64,000 nt of DNA from Rhodococcus rhodnii. Lineage in GTDB: Bacteria; Actinomycetota; Actinomycetes; Mycobacteriales; Pseudonocardiaceae. Numbering within the stretch: position 1 is the stretch's first letter; each line of letters starts with the position of its first letter. Below are positions 35,268 to 45,965 of this stretch, piece by piece. Location: the NCBI GenBank assembly GCA_000720375.1, contig JOAA01000007.1, forward strand, positions 310,001 to 374,000. The letters are read 5' to 3'. The notes below the pieces were generated by a model, which had not been told where the DNA came from, did not search any database, and saw only the letters and a list, made by a program, of their open reading frames with translations. A program made the position numbers and the translations under genes.

Positions 35268-36869
35268 TCAGGCGCCGGCAGGCACGTGGATGTCGCTGAT
35301 GTGGATGTCGACAGCCGCGACGTCGAGACCGAGGAACTGCTCGACAGCATCGATCACGCCGATCCGGATTTGCTCGGCCAATGCCTTGATCGCGTGGCCG
35401 TACTCGAGGACCAATGAGAGCTTGATCGTGGCGATGTCCCCGTCCACCGCGACCAAGATGCCATCGTCGGCCAACCCGTGCACGCCGTCGATCGCGCCGA
35501 CCGCGATGTTCACGACCTTGACTACGACGCTGTCGGCGACTGAGACGTTGCCTCGGGCGCTTGCCGCGGGTCGCGTCTCCTCGGCGACCGGCTGGGTCTT
35601 CTCGTCGAGGTTGTCCGTGTCGATCACAGCTACGACCGGTGCGGCTGCAGCTTCGGCTCCGGTTTCGGTTTCGGCTTCGACTGCCTCAGTGCTCTCGCTG
35701 TCCTCAATGGCAGGTTCTTGAGTGGAGGCTTCGGCCGCTACCTCTTCGTCCGCGGTGGTTTCGGCTGCGACGGCTTCATCGTCGGAAGCTTCCTCAGCGA
35801 CCGCCTCATCTTCAGCGACCGCCTCGTCCTCGGCGGCTTCGTCGGACTCTTCCTTAGCCTCCTCGACCGCAGCCTCGCTCGCCACAGCCTCATCGCCGTC
35901 AGCTTCATCGACAGCATCCGCCGACTCGGCGGCGACCTCTTCACCCGCCACCGCGTCGTCCGCCGCTTCATCCGCAACGGCTTCGTCTGTCACCGCTTCA
36001 TCTTCGGCAGCTTCCTCAGCAATCGCCTCGTCCTCGGCGGCTTCGTCGGACTCTTCCGCGGCGTCCTCGACCGCGGCTTCGTCCGCCGCAAGCTCGTCCT
36101 CGTCGGCTTCATCGACAGCATCCGCCGACTCGGCGGCGACCTCTTCATCTGCCACCGCGTCGTCCGCCGCTTCATCCGCAACGGCTTCGTCCGCGACCGC
36201 TTCGTCCCCAACGGCTTCGTCGGACTCGTCCGCAGCGTCCTCGACCGCGGCCTCGTCCGCCGCAAGCTCGTCCTCGTCGGCTTCATCGACAGCATCCGCC
36301 GACTCGGCGGCCACTTCCTCCGTGGCCAGTCCGTCCGCGCCCGCTTCGTCTGCCACCGCTTCATCTTCTGCGGCTTCCACCGCGACAGTTTCATCCGCAG
36401 CCGCTTCGTCCGCGATCACTTCGTCCCCAGCGACTTCTTCGGCCTCTTCCGCAGCGGTTTCGTCTGCAGCCGCTTCGTCCGCGACCGCTTCGTCCCCAAC
36501 GGCTTCGTCGGACTCTTCCCCGGCCTCCTCGACCGCAGCCTCGCTCGCCACAGCCTCGTCGTCGGCTTGATCGGCAGCGTCGTCGCTGTTCTCGGCGTCG
36601 TTGTCAGCGGCATCGACGTCGGTCGACTCCGCGTCGACGGTGTCGACCTCGGCGTCCGCGGCCGGCGTGGCCTCGGTGTCGTCCTCGGTCACGGGGGCGA
36701 CCTGCTCGATGTCGATCGTGTTGGTGTCAGGGGTTTCGCTTGTAGTCGTCACTTCCACGGCCTCGGATGGGGAACCGTAGGTCTGGATGGTCGTGGTGGC
36801 CGTGGCGTCCTCTTGGGAGCTGGCCGTGTTCTTGGAGCGGCCGAACAGGGAGCTGATGATCTCGGGCAC
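35268..36869 (-). CDS. Acidic repeat protein with Asp23/Gls24 domain
   Basis: This 533-residue protein has three regions. A short N-terminal part (MPEIISSLFGRSKNTAS) is followed by about 330 residues of very acidic low-complexity sequence built from Glu, Asp, Ala and Val. Its units resemble DEAVADEAAADE and VAAESADAVDEADEDELAAD, and longer blocks recur. The last 110 residues form an Asp23/Gls24 (alkaline shock protein) domain (VVVKVVNIAVGAIDGVHGLA; HAIKALAEQIRIGVIDAVEQ). The GTG at 36869 follows an AAAGGGG site. The Asp23 family is linked to envelope stress, but the role of the long acidic arm is unknown. It could be a flexible spacer or a cation-binding region. Confidence 0.85.
   Translation of the reverse strand: MPEIISSLFGRSKNTASSQEDATATTTIQTYGSPSEAVEVTTTSETPDTNTIDIEQVAPVTEDDTEATPAADAEVDTVDAESTDVDAADNDAENSDDAADQADDEAVASEAAVEEAGEESDEAVGDEAVADEAAADETAAEEAEEVAGDEVIADEAAADETVAVEAAEDEAVADEAGADGLATEEVAAESADAVDEADEDELAADEAAVEDAADESDEAVGDEAVADEAVADEAADDAVADEEVAAESADAVDEADEDELAADEAAVEDAAEESDEAAEDEAIAEEAAEDEAVTDEAVADEAADDAVAGEEVAAESADAVDEADGDEAVASEAAVEEAKEESDEAAEDEAVAEDEAVAEEASDDEAVAAETTADEEVAAEASTQEPAIEDSESTEAVEAETETGAEAAAAPVVAVIDTDNLDEKTQPVAEETRPAASARGNVSVADSVVVKVVNIAVGAIDGVHGLADDGILVAVDGDIATIKLSLVLEYGHAIKALAEQIRIGVIDAVEQFLGLDVAAVDIHISDIHVPAGA
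35722..36570 (-). repeat. Degenerate tandem coding repeats in acidic protein
   Basis: Within the acidic gene, short GC-rich units encoding Asp-Glu-Ala-Val-like peptides are repeated many times, and blocks of about 100-130 bases recur with few changes. One example is the copies encoding SADAVDEADEDELAADEAA near 36090 and 36275. The repeats also create long meaningless open frames on the opposite strand. They should be prone to length change by slippage or recombination. Confidence 0.75.
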
Positions 36870-37310
36870 GGTGGGTATTCCCCTTTCGAGAGAAAGGACT
36901 TCGGGGAAGGGAGAGAGCAGACGGCGCCATGATAGGACGTCAGCCTGTGACCCCGATCACCTACCCCACTTTCGAGATTTCCCTGTGTCTCAACGATGTT
37001 CAGCCTGAGACCAGACGGCCCGAACCCAGGGCGCCGTCGATCATGTGAACGATGTCCAGACAACCGCCGGGACGGAGAGGACAGTGATCAGGTTCCTGGC
37101 TCGCCGAGGCGGCGCCACGAGTCGGTGACATCGATCAGGCCCGCGCCTTGATCGCCGAGGCCGCACGCTTCACTGACATTCCCTCCCCGCATCGGGTCGG
37201 GCCGAATGGCGGTGGCTCCTCTCCCCCGCCGGGTGGCGGGTCGAACCCCCGCCACGCGGCTGCCCCAGGTCCAGCTGATCCATTTAGGACTCATGCACGA
37301 AGATGAGCGC
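36870..37310. other. Intergenic region, no supported gene
   Basis: About 440 bases lie between the acidic protein gene and the decayed antiporter. They must hold the promoter of the acidic gene. The right half (37080-37300) may contain remnants of coding sequence, for example a frame reading IDQARALIAEAARFTDIPSP, but it is interrupted and I cannot assign it. Confidence 0.4.
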
Positions 37311-38553
37311 ATGAACTCGCTACTGCTCGCGGCCGCGGTCGCCATGGTCGTCCGGTCACTGGCCGCGGCACGACTCGACCGCTGGAACCTCGGGGCGCCG
37401 GTCGTGATGGTGCTCGCGGGGGGCGTGGTCGGCTTGCTGAACGAGGACTCCATCGCGGCCGTCCTGAACACCTAAGCGGTGCAGCATGCCGCGGAGATCA
37501 TCCTCGCGGTGTTGCTGTTCGTCGACGCCACGGAGTTGCGCGGAGGACGGCTGTGGGGCGGTTAGCCCGGGCTGGTCGCCAGGGTGTTGCTCGTCGCGCT
37601 GCCGGTGAGCCTCGCCTTGGCCGCACTGCTGGGCTGGCTGCTGTTCCCTCGTCTGCCGTGGGCCGTTCTGCTGCTGATCGCGGGTGTCACTGTGCCGACC
37701 GACTTCGCTCCCGCCGAATGGTTGGTGCGTGATCGGGCGCTGTCGATGCGGGTACGCAGCGTGCTGAATGTGGAAAGCGGCTACAACGACGGGATCATCT
37801 CCCCTTTGTTCCTCTTCGCGTTGATCCTCGCAGGTGACCAGACTCAGCAACGGACCCCGCTCGACGCGCTGGCAACGGTGGTTCCCTTCGCGGTCAAGGC
37901 CGTCGTCGTCGGTGTCGTGCTCGGCACCTTGCTCGGGTGGTTGATGGATCACGCACACCAGGCGGGGTGGCTGACCGGTCAGTCCGGGCGAGTCGCGGCG
38001 CTGTTGGCACCGTTGCTGACCTTTACGGCGACCGTCGCCATCGACGGCAACGGGTTCGTCGCGTCGTTCGTCGCCGGATCGCCTTCCGCTACGTGCACCG
38101 GCTGCGCAAGGCACGCAGGGTTCACGACGGCCGAGCCGATCGCGCGGAGATCCGGGCGGACGCCGTCAACAAGGACTTCATCCTGCTGGAGGACGTCACC
38201 TCGCTGCTGACCATGACCATGTGGTTCGTGGTCGGAATCGCGGCTGTCCTGGTGTACTCGGCAGGTGGGGCTCTTCTGCCTGGCGGTGCTCACGGTGATC
38301 CGCATGCTGCCCGTGGCGCTCTCCCTCGTCGGGTCCAGGATGTCGGGACGTGAGCGCCTGCTGGTCGGAGCGTTGGCCACGTGGCACGACGTCGATCGTG
38401 TTCGGGCTCCTGGCCTTCAACCGGCTGCCGGAGGGCACCGCCGCCGACACGATCCTGATCATCACGGTGACGTGTGTCCTGGGCAGCGTCGTGCTGCACG
38501 GCATCGGTGCCCGGCCGGTGACCCTCCTCATCCCCGGGAGGGCCAAACGCTGA
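37311..38553 (+). pseudogene. Decayed CPA1-type cation/proton antiporter
   Basis: The remnant starts MNSLLLAAAVAMVVRSLAAA and reads as a sodium/proton antiporter with multiple membrane segments. Two in-frame stops interrupt it, TAA at 37473 and TAG at 37563. The same frame then continues through VLLVALPVSLALAALLGWLL and SGYNDGIISPLFLFALILAG. Near 38085 the sense moves to another frame (FILLEDVTSLLTMTMWFVVG), then again (VLTVIRMLPVALSLVGSR), and ends in a further frame (RGTTSIVFGLLAFNRLPEGT). At least three shifts plus two stops make a functional product implausible. Identifiable family motifs place it near NhaP-like antiporters. Confidence 0.8.
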
Positions 38554-38567
38554 ACCACTGTGGACAA

Positions 38568-40613
<2,046 letters not shown>

Positions 40614-40700
40614 TCACCCCTTGTTCACCTTTCGTTCCCCGATCATCGGGACGCTGTCCCGGCTATAGGTGAACCAAATTCACATTGAGAGCGGGCGCGC

Positions 40701-42368
40701 ATGGGACATCACCACGACCACCAGCACGAGCACGACCAGGCCGAGTTATCACCCGCGGTCGACTTGTCCCTGCCGGACGAGGCACTCTCCCCCACAGACC
40801 TCTCCCGCCGGTCGATGTTGCGGCGAACCGGCCTGCTCGGTGCGGGCCTGGCTGGAGCCACCGTGCTGACCGGTACCGCGTCGGCCGCGGCCAGTACTCC
40901 GCCGCGGGGCGGATTCCGGTGGCTGTCCGGCGATCACCACGTGCACACCCAGTACAGCAACGACGGCAAATACCGGGTCGCCGACCAGGTCCGGCACGCC
41001 GACACCTACGGCCTGGACTGGCTGGTGATCACCGATCACGGCAACGCCACCCACGCCAGAATCGGTGTGGAGAAGGTCAACCCGGACATCGTCGCCGCCC
41101 GCGACCGGTTTCCGTCGACGCTGGTGTTCCAGGGCCTGGAGTGGAACATCCCGGCCGCCGAGCACGGCACCGTGTTCGTCCACCCTGGACAGAACGAGGT
41201 CGCGCTGCTGCGCCAGTTCGAAACGTCGTTCGACGGCGGCGTACGGGGCGCGACCGCCAGCACCCCGGCCAACGAGGCGCTCGCCATCGCGGGCATCGAC
41301 TTCCTCGCCGACGCGGTCCGCAGGCGCACCGTCCGCGACGCGTTGATGCTGGCCAATCACCCGGCCCGGAAGGGAATCGACTCGCCACACGAGATCCGCA
41401 ACTGGCGCGACGCCCAGCCGCACATCGCCGTCGGCATGGAAGGCGCGCCCGGTCATCAGGCCGCGGGCATCGCCGCCCCGACGGGCATGGGCCGGGCCAG
41501 AGGACTCTACGACGGCAGCCCCGGCCCGCAGTCGTTCGCGGGCTACCCGCTGGAAAGCTACCGGACCTTCGGCGGTTTCGACTGGATGACCGCCACCGTC
41601 GGCGGGCTATGGGACAGCCTGCTCGCCGAAGGCAAACCGTGGTGGATCACGGCGAACTCCGACTCGCACCACGTGTACACCGACACCGCGGCCGTCGGGC
41701 CAGGCTCGAACTACGAGGCCAACGGCAAGCAAGCCGACCCGGTCTACCGTGGCAGCATCGACCTCGGCGAAGGAGATTTCTGGCCCGGGTACTACAGCCG
41801 TACACACGTTGGCGCCAACGACTTCTCCTACGCCGCGGTGATGAACGGCATCAGGGCGGGCCGGATCTGGGTCGACCACGGTCAGCTGATCGACGGCATC
41901 GACGTGCGAGTGCGCACGGTCGGCCGGTGGGCCCATTCCTCGGCGACCCTCGGCGGCGTACTGCACGCCAAGCCAGGCACGCAGGTCGAGTTGGTCATCA
42001 CCATCGATCTGGCCACCCAGCCGAACTGGGCGCAGTTCGTGCCGCGGCTCGCCCGGGTGGACGTCATCCAGGGTGACGTCACCGGCCCGGCCGCCGACCG
42101 CGACACGTTCACCGCGCCGCGGACCAGGGTCGTGAAGTCCTTCGACACCACGGCGGCGAGCGGAACGGTCAGCTTCAAGTACTCGCTCGGACGGCTCGAC
42201 CGGCCGATCTACGTCCGGCTTCGTGGCACGGACGGCAATCGCACCGCGCCCGGCCTGCGCGGCGCCGACGTCGATCCGGCCGGTCCGGCGATGGACGTGC
42301 TCGGCAACGCCGACCCGTGGCGGGACTTGTGGTTCTACACCAATCCGATCTGGGCCCTGCCGACGTGA
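40701..42368 (+). CDS. Tat-exported CehA/McbA-type PHP metallohydrolase
   Basis: This 555-residue protein starts with a His/Asp-rich stretch (MGHHHDHQHEHDQ) that may bind metal, then a Tat signal (SRRSMLRRTGLLGAGLAG). The mature domain has PHP metal-binding motifs GDHHVHTQYSNDG and WLVITDHGN plus later His/Asp residues (HGTVFVHPGQNEVAL, ANSDSHHVY). It fits the CehA/McbA family of metal-dependent hydrolases, whose characterised members cleave carbamate or phosphoester bonds. The substrate here is unknown; location between two cellulase genes hints at a carbohydrate-linked ester. The gene downstream overlaps its stop (GTGA). Confidence 0.78.
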   Translation: MGHHHDHQHEHDQAELSPAVDLSLPDEALSPTDLSRRSMLRRTGLLGAGLAGATVLTGTASAAASTPPRGGFRWLSGDHHVHTQYSNDGKYRVADQVRHADTYGLDWLVITDHGNATHARIGVEKVNPDIVAARDRFPSTLVFQGLEWNIPAAEHGTVFVHPGQNEVALLRQFETSFDGGVRGATASTPANEALAIAGIDFLADAVRRRTVRDALMLANHPARKGIDSPHEIRNWRDAQPHIAVGMEGAPGHQAAGIAAPTGMGRARGLYDGSPGPQSFAGYPLESYRTFGGFDWMTATVGGLWDSLLAEGKPWWITANSDSHHVYTDTAAVGPGSNYEANGKQADPVYRGSIDLGEGDFWPGYYSRTHVGANDFSYAAVMNGIRAGRIWVDHGQLIDGIDVRVRTVGRWAHSSATLGGVLHAKPGTQVELVITIDLATQPNWAQFVPRLARVDVIQGDVTGPAADRDTFTAPRTRVVKSFDTTAASGTVSFKYSLGRLDRPIYVRLRGTDGNRTAPGLRGADVDPAGPAMDVLGNADPWRDLWFYTNPIWALPT

Positions 42369-42943
42369 CCATCATCGGCGTCGACTTCGGCGCGGCCACT
42401 CTGGCCGAAGCCGACCAACTGCTGCGCCGGCTCCCTGTCCCGGAGGAGGCGATCGCGTGCACACACCTGATCCGGCGCGGCACCCCGCACGTCGCGTGCT
42501 CACTGCGGCTGCCCGCCGATCAGGTCGCCGGAATGCTCGAGGTGCTGGCGGCGCAGGACCGTCCTATCGGGATTAGTGGCGCCGGGCACGAGAGCGGTCC
42601 GCGCGAGCTGGTCGCGGGGGCCGCCATAGCTGCTGGCAGACATGCGGCGCGCACGAGCGGCCGCGCGGTCATATATCCCGGCGTGAAAGGCCTCATCGGC
42701 GACGTCACCGCGATGAAGCTGGTTGCGACGTCCTACATCGACCGGATTCTCGTGCTGCCGGGCCGGTCCAGTCCGGATCCGTCGACGACCGTGATCACCC
42801 GTGACCACGTCCGTCCTGAGTGGATCAACGGGGTGCTCACCTTGGTCACCACGCCGGCCGGGCCCGGCATGGTGACCCCGTTCGAACTACCCGACCCGAC
42901 TCCATGCTGCGGCGACGGAACGGAGGCGAGTCCCCTCTTGTAA
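42365..42943 (+). CDS. Hypothetical protein coupled to metallohydrolase
   Basis: This 192-residue soluble protein begins VTIIGVDFGAATLAEADQLL. The GTG at 42365 overlaps the stop of the upstream gene by 4 bases, so translation is probably coupled. There is no signal peptide, so it would stay in the cytosol, unlike its exported partner. Features include a Gly-rich stretch (IGISGAGHESGPRELVAGAA) and two adjacent cysteines near the C-terminus (TPCCGDG). I do not recognise the family. Its end is followed after 27 bases by the CebR box of the next gene. Confidence 0.65.
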   Translation: MTIIGVDFGAATLAEADQLLRRLPVPEEAIACTHLIRRGTPHVACSLRLPADQVAGMLEVLAAQDRPIGISGAGHESGPRELVAGAAIAAGRHAARTSGRAVIYPGVKGLIGDVTAMKLVATSYIDRILVLPGRSSPDPSTTVITRDHVRPEWINGVLTLVTTPAGPGMVTPFELPDPTPCCGDGTEASPLL

Positions 42944-42970
42944 ATACCGGACGGGTCGTCCTAAAGTCTC

Positions 42971-42984
42971 TGGGAGCGCTCCCA
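42971..42984. promoter_or_regulatory. Perfect CebR-type operator before second GH9
   Basis: TGGGAGCGCTCCCA, a perfect 14-bp palindrome identical to the known CebR/CelR operator of cellulolytic actinomycetes. Flanking bases extend the symmetry (AGTCTC before, GAGACT after). It lies 45 bases upstream of the GH9 start codon. Confidence 0.85.
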
Positions 42985-43028
42985 GAGACTTCCCCAACCG
43001 TCAGAGCAGACGGAGGAGACCCAGCCCG

Positions 43029-45902
43029 ATGAGATCGCTTTTCCCTGCACGCGGGCGCCGCCGCACCGCCGCCCTCGCCTTGGTCGCCGTGACAGCGGCG
43101 CTCGCCGCCGGCCCGGCACACGCTGCCGACTACCAACGGATCGTCAACGGCACCTTCGGCGCGGGGTCGGCCGACCCGTGGTGGGCAAGCGCCGGGGTGA
43201 CCAACCGTGTCGTCAACGGCGAGTTGTGCGCGTCGGTCACCGGCGGCACGACGAACCCGTGGGACGCGCTGATCGGCCAGAACGGCGTGCCGTTCGAAGC
43301 CGGTCAGCAGTACACGATGTCCTTCGACGCCTACGCCACCACACCGCAGCCCATCGCCGCCAACGCGGGCGAAGGCGTCAGCCCGTATCGCGGGATCGCC
43401 CGGCACGAAGTCCAGCTGACCACCAGCAAGCAGACCTACACCTTCACGTTCACCTCGAACCTGGACTTCCCGGACGCCGGCAACGGCCAGATCACCTTCC
43501 AGCTCGGCGGACAGGCCGCGGACAACACCATCTGCGTGGACAACGTGTCGCTGATCGGCGGCGTGATCCCACCCGGCGGCCCTGGCGTTCCGACGAAGAA
43601 GGTCCAGGTCGACCAGGTCGCGTACGTACCGGGCCTGCCGAAGCACGCCACCCTCGTGTCCACCGAGACCGCGGCGCAGCCGTGGGCGCTGAAGAACTCC
43701 GCGGGCGCGACAGTCGCCACCGGTCAGACCACACCCAAGGGCGTCGACACGCTGTCCGGCGACCCGGTGCACTTGATCGACTTCTCGTCGTACGACACCG
43801 CGGGCACGGGCTACACACTCACCGTCGGCGCGGACACCAGTTTCCCGTTCGCCATCTCCGCCGATCCGATCAAGAAGCTGCGCTACGACTCGCTGGCGTT
43901 CTTCTACCACCAGCGCAGCGGCATCGAGATCCAGGCGCAGTACGTCGGCGCGACGCATGCGCGGCCCGCCGGCCATCTCAATGTCGCGCCCAACCAGGGC
44001 GACAACAACGTGCCCTGCCGGTCCGACCTGAACTGCGGCTACACGCTGGACGTGCGCGGCGGCTGGTACGACGCGGGCGACCACGGCAAGTACGTCGTCA
44101 ACGGCGGCATCTCGGCGTGGCAGGTGCTCAACACCTACGAGCGCGCCAAGCTGATCGGCGACGCCGCCGCGCTCGGCGACGGCAAGCTTGCCATCCCGGA
44201 GAAGGCCAACGGGGTGCCCGACGTCCTCGACGAGGCCCGTTGGGAAGTCGAGTTCCTGCTGAAGATGCAGGCGCCGGACGGCATGGTGCACCACAAGATC
44301 CACGACGCGAACTGGACCGCCCTGCCCACGTTGCCACACCAGGACAGCCAGGTCCGCAGGCTGTCGGCGACCAGCACCGCGGCGACGCTGAACATGGCGG
44401 CGGTGGCGGCCCAGGCAGCCCGCATCTACAAGACCATCGATCCGGCGTTCTCGGCCAAGGCGCTGGCCGCCGCTGTGAAGGCGTACGCGGCAGCGAAGGC
44501 GAACCCGAACAAGATCGCCGACCCCAACGACGGCACCGGCGGCGGCGCGTACAGCGACAACAAGCTGACTGACGAGTTCTACTGGGCCGCCGCGGAGATG
44601 TACGCGACGACCGGCGAGGCGTCCTACCGTGCGGACGTGACCGGCTCGTCTCTCTACAAAGGACAGTCGATCGACGACCGCGGCTACGACTGGGGTGCCA
44701 CCGGTCCGCTCGGCGACATCACGCTGGCACTCGTGCCCACCGGTCTGCCCACGGCGGATGTCGCGGCGATCAAGGCGGCATTCGTGACCACGGCTGACAA
44801 ACACCTGAACCAGATGGCGTCCCAGGGTTACCCCGCGCCATACCGGGAGCCCGACGGCACGTACGTGTGGGGCTCGAACGGTCTGGTCGCCAACAACGCT
44901 TCGGTGCTGGCGCTGGCGTACGACTTCACCGGCGCGGCCAAGTACCGCGAGGGCGTGTTCGAGGCGCTGCACTATCTGCTCGGCCGCAACCCGGTGAGTT
45001 ACTCGTATGTCAGCGGGTACGGCGGGCAGCCGGTGCGCAACGTCCACCACCGGCACTGGGCCAACCAGATCGACCCGACGCTGCCCATCGCGCCGCCCGG
45101 TGCGCTCTCCGGCGGACCGAACAGCGCGCTGCAAGACCCCATCGCCGCGCGCATGCTCCAGGGTTGCAAGCCGCAGAAGTGCTTCGTGGACCACATCGAG
45201 GCGTATTCGCTCAACGAGGTCACGGTCAACTGGAACTCGGCGCTGGCGTGGATCGCCAACTGGGCCGCGGAGAAGTCGAGTCCAGCCGATGCCACTCCCC
45301 CGACCACGCCAGGCACCCCGGTGGCGTCCGCCATCACCGCAACGGGCGTGACGCTGACGTGGACCGCGTCGAGCGATCCGGAAAGCGGCGTCAAGGACTA
45401 CGACGTCATCTCGATCGAGGGTGACACACAGCGCGTGGTCGCCACAGTCACCGGCACTTCCGCCACGCTGACCGGGCTACAGCCGAATACGGCTTACCGG
45501 TTCGCCGTACAGGCACGCAACGGAGCCGGACTGAAGTCCGCGCTCTCCGCCGCGGTGTCGGTGACCACCAAACCGGGCAGCGCGACGTATTGCCAGATCG
45601 CCTATCGGGCGAACGGGTGGAGCGACGGGCTGTCCGCGAGCATCACGATCACCAACACCAGCGGCACGGACTGGCCCTCGTGGACGCTGAGGTTCACGTG
45701 GCCGGGCGGCCAGAAGATCACTCAGGGGTGGTCGGCGGCCTGGTCGCAGACCGGTTCCGCGGTGACCGCGACCTCCGTGCCGTGGAATAGCCGCGTGCCG
45801 GCAGGCGGCTCGGTGCAGATCGGGTTCAACGCCTCGTCGTCCCCGCCCCACGCGGAGCCGACTGACTTCACGGTCAACGGGCAGCCCTGTTCGAAGGGCT
45901 GA
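43029..45902 (+). CDS. Secreted multidomain GH9 endoglucanase (CBM4-Ig-GH9-Fn3-CBM2)
   Basis: This 957-residue protein has, in order: a signal peptide (cleavage after AGPAHA), a CBM4/9-type module (about 36-180), a CelD-type Ig-like domain (KKVQVDQVAYVPGLPKHATL), the GH9 catalytic domain (about 285-755), an Fn3 module (TPPTTPGTPVASAITATGVT) and a C-terminal CBM2 (ATYCQIAYRANGWSDGLSAS to NGQPCSKG). Active-site segments are GGWYDAGDHGKYV, VHHRHWAN and SLNEVTVNWNSAL. This layout is typical of actinomycete cellobiohydrolase/endoglucanase GH9 enzymes acting on crystalline cellulose. The ATG has a GGAGGAG site and a perfect CebR box upstream. Confidence 0.93.
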   Translation: MRSLFPARGRRRTAALALVAVTAALAAGPAHAADYQRIVNGTFGAGSADPWWASAGVTNRVVNGELCASVTGGTTNPWDALIGQNGVPFEAGQQYTMSFDAYATTPQPIAANAGEGVSPYRGIARHEVQLTTSKQTYTFTFTSNLDFPDAGNGQITFQLGGQAADNTICVDNVSLIGGVIPPGGPGVPTKKVQVDQVAYVPGLPKHATLVSTETAAQPWALKNSAGATVATGQTTPKGVDTLSGDPVHLIDFSSYDTAGTGYTLTVGADTSFPFAISADPIKKLRYDSLAFFYHQRSGIEIQAQYVGATHARPAGHLNVAPNQGDNNVPCRSDLNCGYTLDVRGGWYDAGDHGKYVVNGGISAWQVLNTYERAKLIGDAAALGDGKLAIPEKANGVPDVLDEARWEVEFLLKMQAPDGMVHHKIHDANWTALPTLPHQDSQVRRLSATSTAATLNMAAVAAQAARIYKTIDPAFSAKALAAAVKAYAAAKANPNKIADPNDGTGGGAYSDNKLTDEFYWAAAEMYATTGEASYRADVTGSSLYKGQSIDDRGYDWGATGPLGDITLALVPTGLPTADVAAIKAAFVTTADKHLNQMASQGYPAPYREPDGTYVWGSNGLVANNASVLALAYDFTGAAKYREGVFEALHYLLGRNPVSYSYVSGYGGQPVRNVHHRHWANQIDPTLPIAPPGALSGGPNSALQDPIAARMLQGCKPQKCFVDHIEAYSLNEVTVNWNSALAWIANWAAEKSSPADATPPTTPGTPVASAITATGVTLTWTASSDPESGVKDYDVISIEGDTQRVVATVTGTSATLTGLQPNTAYRFAVQARNGAGLKSALSAAVSVTTKPGSATYCQIAYRANGWSDGLSASITITNTSGTDWPSWTLRFTWPGGQKITQGWSAAWSQTGSAVTATSVPWNSRVPAGGSVQIGFNASSSPPHAEPTDFTVNGQPCSKG

Positions 45903-45911
45903 CCCATCATC

Positions 45912-45952
45912 GAGTGGCTGGTCCCCCAAGTCAGCTGTGGGACCAGCCGCTC
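45912..45952. terminator. Bidirectional hairpin after GH9 gene
   Basis: Arms 45912-45925 (GAGTGGCTGGTCCC) and 45939-45952 (GGGACCAGCCGCTC) pair over 14 bp with one G-T type mismatch and a 13-base loop. It lies between the convergent ends of the GH9 gene and the esterase gene. Confidence 0.7.
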
Positions 45953-45965
45953 GCCCTGTTTCAGA

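Noticed and set aside
35718..36932. Open frames of 404 and 282 codons on the plus strand opposite the acidic repeat gene
   Set aside because: They arise because the GC-rich repeats avoid stops in all frames. Their translations are monotonous Ser/Ala or Phe/Arg-rich strings, while the minus-strand frame has a ribosome site and an Asp23 domain.
42846..45194. 782-codon open frame on the minus strand opposite the GH9 gene
   Set aside because: Its Arg/Val/Gly-rich translation has no motif. The plus-strand GH9 enzyme explains the region fully; long antisense frames are expected at this GC content.
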